Counted from the stretch's first letter, positions 8,484 to 17,404 are shown. The stretch: DNA of 64,000 nt from Pseudomonas brassicacearum (GCF_003732225.1 NZ_MOBJ01000007.1:186001-250000), one strand, 5' to 3'. Translations and numbers: made by a program. The notes: generated from the letters alone by a model not told the origin.

Positions 8484-10042
8484 TGGTCGGCCTCCGAAGA
8501 TTGCAGACCGAAGTCGGCGGGGAAGTACTTGAGGGCGCTGGCGACCGGAAAGGAAACCATGCCGCCCAATGCGCACAACGAACCGTACTGCAGGGTGTCG
8601 CACAGGTCCTTGAGGATGATCACCTGCTCATCACGACTGCTCTGGTCCGGCGCGGCCAGCAGGCGGTCGATCACCTCCACGCCCCGGGTCGAGCCAATGC
8701 GGCAAGGCGTGCATTTGCCACAGGATTCCTCGGCGCAGAACTGCATGGCGAAGCGCGCCATGTGGGCCATGTCGAGGCTGTCGTCAGCCACCACCACACC
8801 ACCGTGACCGAGCATTGCGCCGATCGCGGCGAACGCTTCGTAATCCAGCGGCGTGTCGAATTGCCCTGGCGGCACCCAGGCGCCGAGGGGGCCGCCAACC
8901 TGGGCGGCCTTTAGCGGCCGGCCACTGGCGGTACCGCCGCCGTAGTCTTCCACCAGTTCCCGCAGGGTCAGGCCAAAGGCCCGTTCCACCAGGCCGCCGT
9001 GACGAACATTGCCCGCCAGTTGGAAGGGCATGGTGCCGAGGGAACGGCCCATGCCGTAATCGCGATAGAACTGCGCGCCCTTGGCCAGAATCAGCGGCAC
9101 CGAGGCCAGCGTCAATACGTTATGCACCAGGGTCGGCAGGCCGAACAGGCCCTGCAAGGCCGGGATCGGTGGCTTGGCGCGGACGATCCCGCGCTTGCCT
9201 TCGAGCGAGTCGAGCAGCGCGGTTTCTTCACCGCAGATGTAAGCGCCGGCACCGACCCGCACTTCCATATCAAAAGCCTGGCCGCTGCCGCCGACATTGG
9301 CGCCGAGGTAACCGGCGGCCCGGGCGATATCCAGCGCCTCGCGCAGGGTGGCCACGGCCTGTGGATATTCCGAGCGCACATAAATGTAGCCATAGCTGGC
9401 GCCGACGGTGATGCCGGCAATGGCCATGCCTTCGATCAGCAGGAAGGGGTCGCCTTCCATCAACATGCGGTCGGCGAAGGTGCCGGAGTCGCCTTCGTCG
9501 GCGTTGCACACAATGTATTTCTGCGCCGCCTGGGTGGCGCGCACCGTGCGCCATTTGATCCCGGCCGGGAACGCCGCGCCGCCACGGCCACGCAGGCCCG
9601 AATCGAACACGGCGGTCGCGGTTTGCTCGCCGCCCAGGGCGACGGCCCGGGTCAAGCCTTCGAAACCGCCGTGGGCCCGGTAATCTTCAAGGGACAGCGG
9701 CCGGGTAATGCCGGCGCGGGCGAACAGCAGGCGTTGTTGCGTCTTCAGATAAGGCAGCTCTTCCACCCGGCCCAAGGCCAGTGGATGGGCGGACGGCTCG
9801 CCTTGCAGCGCCTCGAGCAGCGACGGCACATCGGCAGCGGTCAGCGGGCCAAAGCCGATACGGCCTTGCGGCGTGTCCATTTCCAGCAGCGGTTCCAGCC
9901 AGTACAGACCACGAGAACTGGTGCGTTGCAGGTCCAGCGGCAGATTGTGTTCGCGGGCCTGAGTGGCCAGGGCCACGGCCACCTCATCGGCGCCCACGGC
10001 ACGGGCAAGCGAATCACAGGGCAGATAAAGACTCGGCATCAT
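8480..10042 (-). CDS. fdsB: NAD-dependent formate dehydrogenase beta subunit (NuoF-like diaphorase)
   Basis: This 520-residue flavoprotein takes electrons from FdsA and reduces NAD+. It is homologous to NuoF of complex I. The FMN/NAD site motifs GLRGRGGAAFPAGIKW and NADEGDSGTFADR are present, and the C-terminal [4Fe-4S] motif is ESCGKCTPCRIG. An extra N-terminal region of about 120 residues precedes the NuoF core, as in other FdsB proteins. Translation starts at the first of two adjacent ATG codons, which overlaps the fdsG stop as ATGA; its own stop overlaps the fdsA start in the same way. Confidence 0.94.
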   Translation of the reverse strand: MMPSLYLPCDSLARAVGADEVAVALATQAREHNLPLDLQRTSSRGLYWLEPLLEMDTPQGRIGFGPLTAADVPSLLEALQGEPSAHPLALGRVEELPYLKTQQRLLFARAGITRPLSLEDYRAHGGFEGLTRAVALGGEQTATAVFDSGLRGRGGAAFPAGIKWRTVRATQAAQKYIVCNADEGDSGTFADRMLMEGDPFLLIEGMAIAGITVGASYGYIYVRSEYPQAVATLREALDIARAAGYLGANVGGSGQAFDMEVRVGAGAYICGEETALLDSLEGKRGIVRAKPPIPALQGLFGLPTLVHNVLTLASVPLILAKGAQFYRDYGMGRSLGTMPFQLAGNVRHGGLVERAFGLTLRELVEDYGGGTASGRPLKAAQVGGPLGAWVPPGQFDTPLDYEAFAAIGAMLGHGGVVVADDSLDMAHMARFAMQFCAEESCGKCTPCRIGSTRGVEVIDRLLAAPDQSSRDEQVIILKDLCDTLQYGSLCALGGMVSFPVASALKYFPADFGLQSSEADQ

Positions 10043-10515
10043 GCGTCCTCCAGGCAAGCGTCGAGCAGGGCATCCAGACGCTCGGCGCTAAGCCGCGCAT
10101 GCACCTGACCATCCAGCTCCAGAGCGGGCGAGCAGGCGCAGGCGCCGAGGCAATACACCGGGCGCAGACTGATGTTGCCGTCGGCGCTGCTGCCGTGGTC
10201 GTCCAGTTGCAGGCGTTCACGCAACTGCGCCGCGAGCTGCTCGGCGCCGCGGCTCTGGCAGGACTCGGCCCGGCACAGACGCAGGATATGCCGCGCCGGG
10301 GGCGCGGTGCGGAAGTCATGGTAGAAACTGATCACCCCGCGAACCTCGGCCTGACTCAGGTTCAGGGCGTGGGCAATCTCGGGGACGGCGGCATCGGGGA
10401 TGTAACCGATGCCCTCCTGAATATCATGAAGGATCGGCAACAGTGCGCCGGGCGAACCCTTGTGGCGCTCCAGCAGGCTGTTGACCATCGGCAGGTGCAA
10501 CATCTCATCAGGCAT
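10039..10515 (-). CDS. fdsG: NAD-dependent formate dehydrogenase gamma subunit (NuoE-like)
   Basis: This 158-residue NuoE-like subunit carries one [2Fe-2S] cluster and forms the diaphorase unit with FdsB. Cysteine motifs CRAESCQ and YCLGACACSP are the expected ligands, and the helical N-terminal region ALLPILHDIQEGIGYIP is typical. The start ATG at 10515 is chosen because GGAATG lies just upstream and the product then begins MPDEMLHLP; the 24-codon upstream extension is not family-like. It is the first gene of the fdsGBAD operon, so the operon promoter must lie upstream, in the gap above 10515. Confidence 0.92.
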   Translation of the reverse strand: MPDEMLHLPMVNSLLERHKGSPGALLPILHDIQEGIGYIPDAAVPEIAHALNLSQAEVRGVISFYHDFRTAPPARHILRLCRAESCQSRGAEQLAAQLRERLQLDDHGSSADGNISLRPVYCLGACACSPALELDGQVHARLSAERLDALLDACLEDA

Positions 10516-11000
10516 ACAGCATTCCTCACGGTCACGGGCAAACCAGGCGGTTGTCGGTTGTCCGAAAGTGTCGGCTGCGGCACTCACACCACGTCACGGT
10601 CTCGTGGCATTTTCAGGCCGTTGGCCAGGCACCCTGAGCGGGCATCTTGTTGGGCCCGGCGCGGTCTTTGCCGCACCTGTTCAGGGCATATACGGCAGCT
10701 TGCCACGCTGCCTTTGATTCATCTGCACGAAAGCGACGTGTTTGGTTCTTTCTACGACCAATCGTTGAGTGTAGAAGAGTGTGGCCCAAGGCGCCGTCTC
10801 TGGAGGGGATTTATGCTTTTTTGCTTTAGGGGTTATGCAAAAAGGATTGCAGGCGGGGAAGGTCACGGCTGAGCTCACCGGAAGGAATTCGACGGTGGAG
10901 ATTTCGAAACGGGTTTCTCCGCATTCGCTTTGCCCCGAATACTGAAAACCCCGAAACCCTCAGGGCTAATCCCAAATCCCAGTCAGCACACACAACCCCT

Positions 11001-11023
11001 GTGGGAGCGAGCCTGCTCGCGAT
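11001..11023. repeat. Single REP palindrome (family A)
   Basis: One copy of the element beginning GTGGGAGCGAGCCTGCTCGC. Inverted pairs of this family occur at 23801, 26496, 43894, 46110, 48498 and 49431. Confidence 0.75.
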
Positions 11024-11445
11024 AGCGCCAGTTCAGCCAACATCAATGCTGAGTGCATTACCACACCCGGTCGCTGAATTGGCTGCGACGGTGGGGGATA
11101 TTGTGCAGGCCTCGTTCCTGCAACTTTCGAAGGCCCTTTTCTCAGCGCTCTCTCTGAAAATCGCTAGCATCAGGCATCGCAGAAAATACCCCTACCGCTA
11201 TTTCGGAATGGTCTGACAACAATCCACAGTGCTCTATTTAGGCTGTTCATACGCGGGCGGTATCGTCTGCAACAGATCGTTGAAAACCCGCATAAACCCT
11301 AGTGGTTGCCGCGTTTTATGTGACGTATACATTGACATGGTTATTAGGCTACGGCAGCATTGATCCCAATCGCGCCCGATCCTCTGGTGCCGGCTTAGTC
11401 CGGCATTACGTTCGGGCCTTCTTATTTCTGGAACATCGGAAAAAC

Positions 11446-11490
11446 GGGGACAGACCACGTTTTCTCACACCCATAATCGTGGTCTGTCCC
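11446..11490. repeat. Hairpin repeat, copy 1
   Basis: GGGGACAGACCACG is followed after 18 bases by its complement CGTGGTCTGTCCC. A second, slightly diverged copy in the same orientation lies at 12153-12200, so the two copies bracket the HEPN-like gene between them. Confidence 0.75.
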
Positions 11491-11676
11491 TGTATCTCCA
11501 GTGTTGTCTTCAGGTTATTTGGAGTGAATGGATCATATTTTTAAAGAGCGTTGACATACATGAAGATTTCGCAAATTTTGTGTGTGGTTTTCATGTGTTT
11601 GATCCATGATGTACGGCTTGCGAGTGTTTACCTTTTTGTAAGGTTTGTCTTTGCGAGAAATGTCAGTGACTTCAGG

Positions 11677-12120
11677 TTAGGTCCCAATTTGCGAATAAAA
11701 TGCTATAAACATAAGTTCTATAGCTTCTTTTGCTTCGGATTCCAGTGAGTCACGATCATCCCATTGTTGATCTGTTGTAATGGCTGGGTTGCTAGGGGTG
11801 GCATGTATAAGTGCATTTCTGCGTTTTCGTAGTATGTCAAATCTTGTGTCGGTACTAAATGAGCTCAATAATTCGACAGAGCGTTGTTTTTTTTCTGTAT
11901 AACTTGTCTCTTGAAGATTTGCTTCGATAACCGTAAAGGCAAGTACGATTGTTGCTGCCCAAGCGCCCGAGCAGAAGCAAGACTGAACGTCAGAAATAAT
12001 AGCGCATGCTTGTTCTCCTACTAAGTAGGAGCCTCTTTCTTCGTAATCAAAAATGAAGGCCTCAAACCAATCGCGCCTTTTGTTCCATTGTTCGAATGTC
12101 GGATGGTCAAGATGTTCCAA
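11677..12120 (-). CDS. HEPN-like protein, possibly 5'-truncated
   Basis: This AT-rich frame encodes 147 residues with a mainly helical pattern and a C-terminal RRNALIHA motif that fits the R-x4-H catalytic motif of HEPN domains. HEPN proteins are often RNases in toxin-antitoxin, Abi or other defence systems. The only start in a sensible place is TTG at 12120, without a clear ribosome binding site. The frame stays open upstream for 17 codons, into the hairpin repeat at 12153-12200. The original N-terminus may therefore have been lost when that repeat arrived. No partner nucleotidyltransferase (MNT) gene is adjacent. Function is inferred from the single motif and may be wrong. Confidence 0.55.
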   Translation of the reverse strand: MEHLDHPTFEQWNKRRDWFEAFIFDYEERGSYLVGEQACAIISDVQSCFCSGAWAATIVLAFTVIEANLQETSYTEKKQRSVELLSSFSTDTRFDILRKRRNALIHATPSNPAITTDQQWDDRDSLESEAKEAIELMFIAFYSQIGT

Positions 12121-12152
12121 AGCAATTTTCCAATAAAAGAGTTTGAAAAAAA

Positions 12153-12200
12153 CGGGGGCAGACCACGTTTTTTAACGCTCATAATCGTGGTTTGTCCCCG
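12153..12200. repeat. Hairpin repeat, copy 2
   Basis: CGGGGGCAGACCACG and CGTGGTTTGTCCCCG form an inverted repeat around an 18-base loop. It is a diverged direct copy of the element at 11446-11490, with the same loop core (CATAAT). Confidence 0.75.
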
Positions 12201-12237
12201 TATCTCTGAAAATAAATCTATCCCGTTTTTCTCCACG

Positions 12238-12738
12238 TCAGGCCGGTTCCCCGATGCACCACCACTGTACTGCGACCTCATCGTCAGGTTGAGTTACGTC
12301 ATGCCCGTGCTCGATGAAATGCGCTGGCGTGTGCAACGCAAGAGCATCACTGATCCGCTCTGGTTTGAGCGCGTTGGTTTCACCGAGAAAACCCAGATAA
12401 TAGTCCCGGTCATAGAAGAGGGTGATTTCGCTCTGATGAGCCCATGGCCACACCAGCAGGCAAGCGACCCGGTAGTAACCCTGTGAGCGGTCAGCAGCGT
12501 TGGACAGGTGGCTAGCGGCTTCGAGCAGTTGCTGAATGCAGAAGGCCTGAACTTCGATCCTGGCTTGAGGGCCTTGGACCAAGGCCGCGTGCACCGGGAT
12601 CTTCCAATGTGTGTAGCGCTCCATATGCACGGATCGCGGGTGAAACTCGTCGCGAAAACTGGAGGCCCAGCGTTCCAGAGCGCGAAGGCGGCGGGGAATG
12701 CCTCTGAGTGGCTTGTTGCTGAGGGCGATTTGCCGCAT
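12238..12738 (-). CDS. DUF3916-like protein
   Basis: This 166-residue protein starts MRQIALSNKPLRGIPRRLRAL and resembles the DUF3916 family as I remember it, for which no function is established. It has no signal peptide or membrane helix. The middle contains several tryptophans and aromatic residues (LLVWPWAHQSEITLFYDRDYY). Codon use is that of the GC-rich host, unlike the AT-rich genes on both sides of the segment, so it probably has a different history. It stands alone on the reverse strand; the family assignment is from memory and moderately secure. Confidence 0.65.
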   Translation of the reverse strand: MRQIALSNKPLRGIPRRLRALERWASSFRDEFHPRSVHMERYTHWKIPVHAALVQGPQARIEVQAFCIQQLLEAASHLSNAADRSQGYYRVACLLVWPWAHQSEITLFYDRDYYLGFLGETNALKPERISDALALHTPAHFIEHGHDVTQPDDEVAVQWWCIGEPA

Positions 12739-12857
12739 TGATACGTCCTTGTGATGCCGAAAAAGTCTTTCGTTGTTGTCTGCTGGCGCTATGGAAAAGT
12801 GGACATGTTTATTTTCATATCAGCCAAAGCCCTGCCCAGTATCTCCCAACTACTTCG

Positions 12858-13631
12858 TTATCGAACGCTAGCTATGAAACGCAGTATTTCCAGCTCGACC
12901 TTTTCGGGCTGGTCGAGCTGTATCCAGTGTCCCGTATCAGCCACCACGGCGTGGGGTAACTCCGGTCGTAACGCGTAGAGCGCATTGGGATTGTCGTTCG
13001 CGCTACTGACCAGGAGAAAAACAGGACCTTTCCATGCATCCAGCGCGGGTTCGGGGTTCCAATTGGCGAACGCCACCGCAAACCCCAATCGTGCGGCTGC
13101 ATCGACCGCAGCGCAGTCTTCCAGAACTCTGATCTTTACCTTTTCGTTCTTGCCCGCGATCGTGGCGTAGAACCCTTGTTGCACATCAAGGCTCGCAGGC
13201 CCCACAAGCGCTTCCAGCATTCCGGCGCGAACCTCATCGGGAAGTGCCCTTGGATCTGTCGCGGGATCAAGCAGGAACAAGCCCGCCACCCGGTCGGCGT
13301 GTCTGGCGACATAGTCCAGCGCTGCTGCGCCACTTCCGCTGTGGGCCACGATGATGAAGCGTTCAAGTTTCAATCCTGCCGCTGTATCGATGATGTCCTG
13401 TACACGCCCTGCATATGAATAGTCACCATCCGCAGCCGGGGAACTGTCGCCGCTACCCCGTGAATCAAGGGCATAGACTTTCCTGTCTCGTCCGATAGGT
13501 TCGAGCATTTCCGCCCACTGGCTTGCTCGACCGGAGTCCGCATGGAGGAAGAGCACCGGCAAACCTTCGCCGTGTCCTGCTTCAATCACGGCAAGATTGC
13601 CCTGCGTTCCAGCGAATATTGTCTGCTTCAT
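12858..13631 (-). CDS. Alpha/beta-fold hydrolase
   Basis: This 257-residue protein is an alpha/beta hydrolase of the esterase/haloperoxidase-like type. The oxyanion region appears as LFLHADSGRASQW, the nucleophile elbow as AHSGSG with Ser98, and the catalytic histidine as DTGHWIQLDQPE near the C-terminus. The second residue of the elbow is histidine, as in many esterases. The start at 13631 is set by AAAGGAG a few bases upstream; the longer frame includes a low-quality N-terminal extension. No neighbouring gene suggests a substrate. Confidence 0.85.
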   Translation of the reverse strand: MKQTIFAGTQGNLAVIEAGHGEGLPVLFLHADSGRASQWAEMLEPIGRDRKVYALDSRGSGDSSPAADGDYSYAGRVQDIIDTAAGLKLERFIIVAHSGSGAAALDYVARHADRVAGLFLLDPATDPRALPDEVRAGMLEALVGPASLDVQQGFYATIAGKNEKVKIRVLEDCAAVDAAARLGFAVAFANWNPEPALDAWKGPVFLLVSSANDNPNALYALRPELPHAVVADTGHWIQLDQPEKVELEILRFIASVR

Positions 13632-13756
13632 AGTGTTCTCCTTTGTGTGTTCCGTACCGTCCGTGGAAAAAATAAGCCGACGACAACTCCGATCAGCGGC
13701 TCTGGGCAATCCACCGTAACGCGGAGTTGTTCCGGTAATCTTTTGTGGGAGAAAAG

Positions 13757-13801
13757 GTGACACCCATTAGCCGGTCTCAAGTCAAGGCTAATGGGTGTCA
13801 C
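13757..13801. terminator. Inverted repeat with flanking A and T tracts
   Basis: GTGACACCCATTAGCC and its perfect complement face each other around 13 bases, with AAAA on the left and TTTTTT on the right. It lies between the start of the hydrolase gene and the end of the helicase gene and can act as terminator for the reverse-strand helicase operon. The arm sequence also looks like a dispersed repeat. Confidence 0.6.
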
Positions 13802-13843
13802 TTTTTTCTGTCCCCTTTTTCTTCAAAAGGTTCGCTCCTGAAA

Positions 13844-15793
13844 CTAATAGCTTTTTTTGGTTGGAATATAGAGCCCGGCGACACGATAGCTTGCGAGCCA
13901 TTCTTCAATATCAATAGGTAAATATAGCTCTTGTATCGCTCTGGAAATGGCCGTGTATAAGGTAGATATTCTTCGGTCTAATTCATAACCATCTTTTGGT
14001 GGGCGGTCGGGCATCAGATCGTTTGCGATTATCACGCTATTGAACTCCATGTTTCCGATTTCTTCAGCTAGTGCCAATGTATATGAGTTGTTTAGGCTTT
14101 TGCCGGGTTTGTTGAATGTGGCAGTTAGGTCTGCAACCTTATATCCACTTTGTAGTTTTCTTTCTACTGCGCAAAATGACTCGTCGTTGCTAAGGTCTAA
14201 AGATAATAATTGCCAGTTTGGATAGTGGACTAAGTCTGAATGTGTGGATGGTGTGCCATCGCGGAAAAGACGAAGGCAATCATGGGCAAACTGAGAAAAA
14301 TTAGCAGCGCTATCTCCCATAAAGGAAATATAGTGTCCGGCATCGCTGAGTGACCAAAACCAAAGAAGCATACCCCATCGGCTAGCAACTAATATTGTAT
14401 TAGCAGGTGGCGGTAAATTAGCCATATCATAGTGGGAAATATTTAACGTGGTATCTTTGGCTCCCTCAAAGGGCAATTTCAGCTTGTTGGGGTGCGCGTA
14501 AATTAGCGGGTTAAGAATTTTCTCCATTTTTTTTCCCGTTCTTACAGACTGCGTGGCTTCCTTTTGACGCACCTCTAGACCACGTTTTGTTGGTTTTCCG
14601 GTTAATCGCTGATATTCATCGCCTAGAGTTATCAGGCATTGAGGGCCACGTTCAAGTATTTTTAAAAGAGATGGAGGAAGGTCGTGGCTTTCATCTATAA
14701 GTATGTGGGTAATGCTTGGGTGCACAGAGCCTCCAAGCAAGGACGCTTTTTTTACTACGCTAAACCCGTTGAATGGTAATGCCAGCGGACCGATATGAGT
14801 TGGATCAATGGCTTGCCAGATCCGGATGGAATATTCAAGTAGTGCTGTTCTGTCTATCTGTGAAAGATAGTTTTCGATGTTAGGTAAATGCTTGTCTTTT
14901 AGGCTGTAGTCGTCGGATAAGCAATATGAATTTATCGTTTCCATACATATAGAAATCACCTGATTTTCATCGAGTTTTTTTATGCTTGATATATTTAGAT
15001 TTTTTGCGATTTCTGCGTTGGTATATTGTTTGGTCTCGTAAGCGTTGCGCAGAGATGTACGATCAAATTTATTTGAAATCAAACGGAATGAAAATTCTTC
15101 AAATGTATAAAGCTTGAATTTTTCAAGCTTTGAACGCTTTTTTAGCTCGTTGAGTTTTTTAGTGTTTTTCACTAGAACTATAGTTTTGCTTAGGTTCAGG
15201 AAATTCAATAAAGATGAAATTAGGAAGCTCTTTCCTATGCCCGCATAGCCTTGAATATGTAGATGTTCGTGAGTGTTGGCCTGCAGAGTACGGACTATCA
15301 TATTTTGCGCATTTGAAAGCCACAATTCCTGATTTCCTGGGGTGACTATTTGATGACGATAGGATGATGTTGAATTAAAGTACCTTCCTCTGAACGTTGT
15401 ATCCCAATCTCCATTAGGAAGTAAGTATGCTGCTTCTTTGACTAGACTGTCTGGAAGTAACTCGATTTTTGCTTGGGAAAGAATACTAAGTCCGATGTTT
15501 AGTTTTGGTAGGTCTAACAAGCGTTTGGTTTCGCTTAGTAATCTAATTGTGTTTTTGTTGCTAGCGCTTTCGTTTCCCCATGCTATAAGTTTTTTTAATA
15601 TTTGCTCAGAGGCGTGGTTTTTGCTGTGCTTATAGATTTCTGTGAGGTTTTGAATTACTAGAATTGCAGAGAGTTCTGCATTGGAGAGGGTGTCCAATAT
15701 GCTGTTTTCGCCTGATGCTATTAGGCGGTTAACAGTTTTTTCGCTAACTGGGAGATACAGGGCGTTATCGAAGTCGTAATGTTCAGGCTGCAT
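13844..15793 (-). CDS. UvrD-like superfamily 1 helicase/NTPase in an accessory operon
   Basis: This 649-residue, AT-rich gene encodes an SF1 helicase-like ATPase. Walker A is GYAGIGKS (about residues 182-189), Walker B is ILIDESHD (364-371), motif III is GDEYQRL (391-397), an SVRTG block follows (416-420), and motif VI is LYTAISRAIQELYL near 612-625. The first 170 residues match nothing I know and are probably a substrate- or partner-binding domain. A ribosome binding site (GGGAGC) precedes the ATG. It follows the ImmA/IrrE-like gene by 28 bases, so they are cotranscribed. Such helicases linked to an accessory regulator are common in phage defence, but this pairing is not one I can name. Confidence 0.8.
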   Translation of the reverse strand: MQPEHYDFDNALYLPVSEKTVNRLIASGENSILDTLSNAELSAILVIQNLTEIYKHSKNHASEQILKKLIAWGNESASNKNTIRLLSETKRLLDLPKLNIGLSILSQAKIELLPDSLVKEAAYLLPNGDWDTTFRGRYFNSTSSYRHQIVTPGNQELWLSNAQNMIVRTLQANTHEHLHIQGYAGIGKSFLISSLLNFLNLSKTIVLVKNTKKLNELKKRSKLEKFKLYTFEEFSFRLISNKFDRTSLRNAYETKQYTNAEIAKNLNISSIKKLDENQVISICMETINSYCLSDDYSLKDKHLPNIENYLSQIDRTALLEYSIRIWQAIDPTHIGPLALPFNGFSVVKKASLLGGSVHPSITHILIDESHDLPPSLLKILERGPQCLITLGDEYQRLTGKPTKRGLEVRQKEATQSVRTGKKMEKILNPLIYAHPNKLKLPFEGAKDTTLNISHYDMANLPPPANTILVASRWGMLLWFWSLSDAGHYISFMGDSAANFSQFAHDCLRLFRDGTPSTHSDLVHYPNWQLLSLDLSNDESFCAVERKLQSGYKVADLTATFNKPGKSLNNSYTLALAEEIGNMEFNSVIIANDLMPDRPPKDGYELDRRISTLYTAISRAIQELYLPIDIEEWLASYRVAGLYIPTKKSY

Positions 15794-15821
15794 TTTAATG
15801 CTCCCAGTCTAGTATAAATAT

Positions 15822-16613
15822 TTAGTCAGAGAGGGGCTCTTGGTTTGACTCTTTGTCAAGATCAATATATACCCGTCGTGGTGCTTCGGCTTTTCTGTTA
15901 GCTTCTCTTTTCGGGTCGTCCACATAAGTTGACCAGTTTTTGGGCTTGCGTGTCCGTGTGTCTTTTAATATTTCTAGCTCGGTAAGACGGCTTATCGCAA
16001 AATTGCTAGAAACGGACATGATGCTGCAAATATTGTTGATCATTTTTACATACTGCGTGTGGTTGCACTCTTGATAGTCTACGTATATTAGTCCATGGTT
16101 GTGGTCTTTTATATCGAAATCGCTCATAAGTTGATCTACGAGCCTTTCTGTAAGTTTTCTGGGCATTAATAATAAGTTTATGAATAAGCTGATTTTAGAT
16201 TCAATTATACTTTTTGGTATGGAGTGATTTTTATTTAGAGTGAGATCTATGATGTTCTTCGATGCTGAGATGGATGAAATTTCATCTGAATTAAATAATA
16301 CTGCTGCGCCTAGGAGGTAAGAAAGGCAGTGCGTAGATGATGCGTTAAGTTTTTGAAGTGGATGGATTTCTATTGTGCGAGATTTGAGATCTATGTTGCC
16401 TGTGACTTCAGTGGTGATTTCATTGTTTGTATAAGTAAAACCTATTTTTTGTAATTTTATACTTGAAATCAAATCAAAATTTGAATCTAAGGTTTGGTCT
16501 GGACGTATTTTATCAGTAAGTGCTTGTATTTCTTCTTCAGATGTCAACATCCCGGTTTTCTCTCTGTGCACGTTTAAAACTATTAATAGATGGTTAACAA
16601 TATTTTTGAACAC
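15822..16613 (-). CDS. ImmA/IrrE-like protein lacking a visible HExxH site
   Basis: This 263-residue AT-rich protein has features of the ImmA/IrrE (DUF955) family: a strand segment SRTIEIHPLQKLN, then a helix where the zinc motif should sit, then LFINLLLMPRKLTERLVDQL, and a C-terminal winged-helix-like SSNFAISRLTELEIL. The expected HExxH metal motif is replaced by THCLSYLLGAA, so proteolysis is unlikely unless another site is used. ImmA/IrrE proteins normally cleave or sense a repressor after DNA damage; a dead version could act as a sensor or scaffold. The frame opens with GTG at 16613 without a clear ribosome binding site; ATG at 16550 is an alternative. The family call is an inference from pattern, not from a search. 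Confidence 0.6.
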   Translation of the reverse strand: MFKNIVNHLLIVLNVHREKTGMLTSEEEIQALTDKIRPDQTLDSNFDLISSIKLQKIGFTYTNNEITTEVTGNIDLKSRTIEIHPLQKLNASSTHCLSYLLGAAVLFNSDEISSISASKNIIDLTLNKNHSIPKSIIESKISLFINLLLMPRKLTERLVDQLMSDFDIKDHNHGLIYVDYQECNHTQYVKMINNICSIMSVSSNFAISRLTELEILKDTRTRKPKNWSTYVDDPKREANRKAEAPRRVYIDLDKESNQEPLSD

Positions 16614-16952
16614 GCTTGTCTTAGCAGGATACTGGCGATTAGGTTTTACTCCAAGCTAGTCTCCTTCAATTGTCACCAATGCCTATGGTCCTGCGTGAAA
16701 GCCTTTGGGATGACGGGCACAGAGGTACTACAATTTTTTACGGCTGTTAACGCTTTTCTATGCCAGCAAGTCAGTTTCGTGGCTTTGGCGTGGGGTCAGA
16801 CGTGTGCTGGATATCTGCCGATCTGATGCGATTGTTGTGGCGCGGTTATAAAATAGATCCGATTTTGAGGGCGAAGATGGCCCTTGCATTGGGGGCATTA
16901 CCCTGGGTTGGCTCTCTCAGAATCCAAAGATCCTAGATTTGAGCAGCTTCAT
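16614..16952. other. Intergenic stretch, no gene seen
   Basis: No credible frame is present. The part near 16614 should hold the promoter of the reverse-strand ImmA/IrrE-like operon. I see no REP element or clear terminator. Confidence 0.5.
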
Positions 16953-17282
16953 TCACTGGATATCTATCAAATAGTGCTTGAGCGCGAAGAGCGGGGATTC
17001 AAGCTGCTCCATCGTTCGCACACCGCTGAAATCTACCGCCAACCTATGCAGCTCGCGTCCCAGGACGGTATTAACACCACCAATAGCGTTCAGCGCCAGC
17101 CCCACGCATTCAGCCACTTTGACCTTAATGGTCTCGACATCACCTCTGCGTACCAGCAAGCCGAATACGTCCCGCTGGTAGTCGCCCATCATCAGATCGT
17201 CACGCAGGATCGGGCTTTGGCCTTCGGTTTCGTAGGCGAGTTTGAGGGAGAAGAGGGCGACTGTTTCCAGGGGTAATTCCAT
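16953..17282 (-). CDS. Small protein of unknown function
   Basis: This 109-residue protein starts MELPLETVALFSLKLAYETEG and is predicted to be largely helical and soluble, with acidic and hydrophobic segments alternating (VKVAECVGLALNAIGG). Base composition and codon use match the host core genes. The ATG at 17282 is preceded by AAAGGA. I do not recognise the family. It lies between the AT-rich operon and tRNA-Leu, so it may be either the last core gene before the accessory segment or part of it. Confidence 0.5.
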   Translation of the reverse strand: MELPLETVALFSLKLAYETEGQSPILRDDLMMGDYQRDVFGLLVRRGDVETIKVKVAECVGLALNAIGGVNTVLGRELHRLAVDFSGVRTMEQLESPLFALKHYLIDIQ

Positions 17283-17337
17283 GGGGGGGAATCCTTTTGA
17301 AATGGTCCGCCGGTCAAGGGGCGTGGAAGAGGAGCAG

Positions 17338-17373
17338 GATCAAAAGATCGCAGCCTTCGGCAGCTCCCACGGG
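17338..17373. repeat. Single REP palindrome (family B)
   Basis: One slightly diverged copy, GATCAAAAGATCGCAGCC...GGCAGCTCCCAC, lies in the gap before the tRNA gene. Confidence 0.65.
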
Positions 17374-17404
17374 GCGGCGGGGTGGGCTCACTTTTCTGTA
17401 GGCG

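Larger units (their letters stand above)
10516..11676. other. Gene-poor 1.1-kb stretch upstream of the fds operon
   Basis: No convincing coding frame is present on either strand. Short frames here have no ribosome binding sites and no family resemblance. The stretch must hold the fdsG promoter, but I cannot place its -35 and -10 with confidence. It contains a single family A REP at 11001-11023 and a hairpin repeat at 11446-11490, and base composition becomes clearly AT-rich after about 11500. Confidence 0.6.

Noticed and set aside
6513..8807. A 764-codon open frame on the plus strand
   Set aside because: It lies antisense to fdsA and fdsB. Its product is full of repeated Ala, Gly, Val, His and Asp runs, the typical mirror of high-GC codon use, and it matches no family.
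16590..16826. 78-codon forward frame between the ImmA/IrrE-like gene and the small unknown gene
   Set aside because: It has no ribosome binding site and a random-looking composition, and it overlaps the start and promoter region of the reverse-strand gene.
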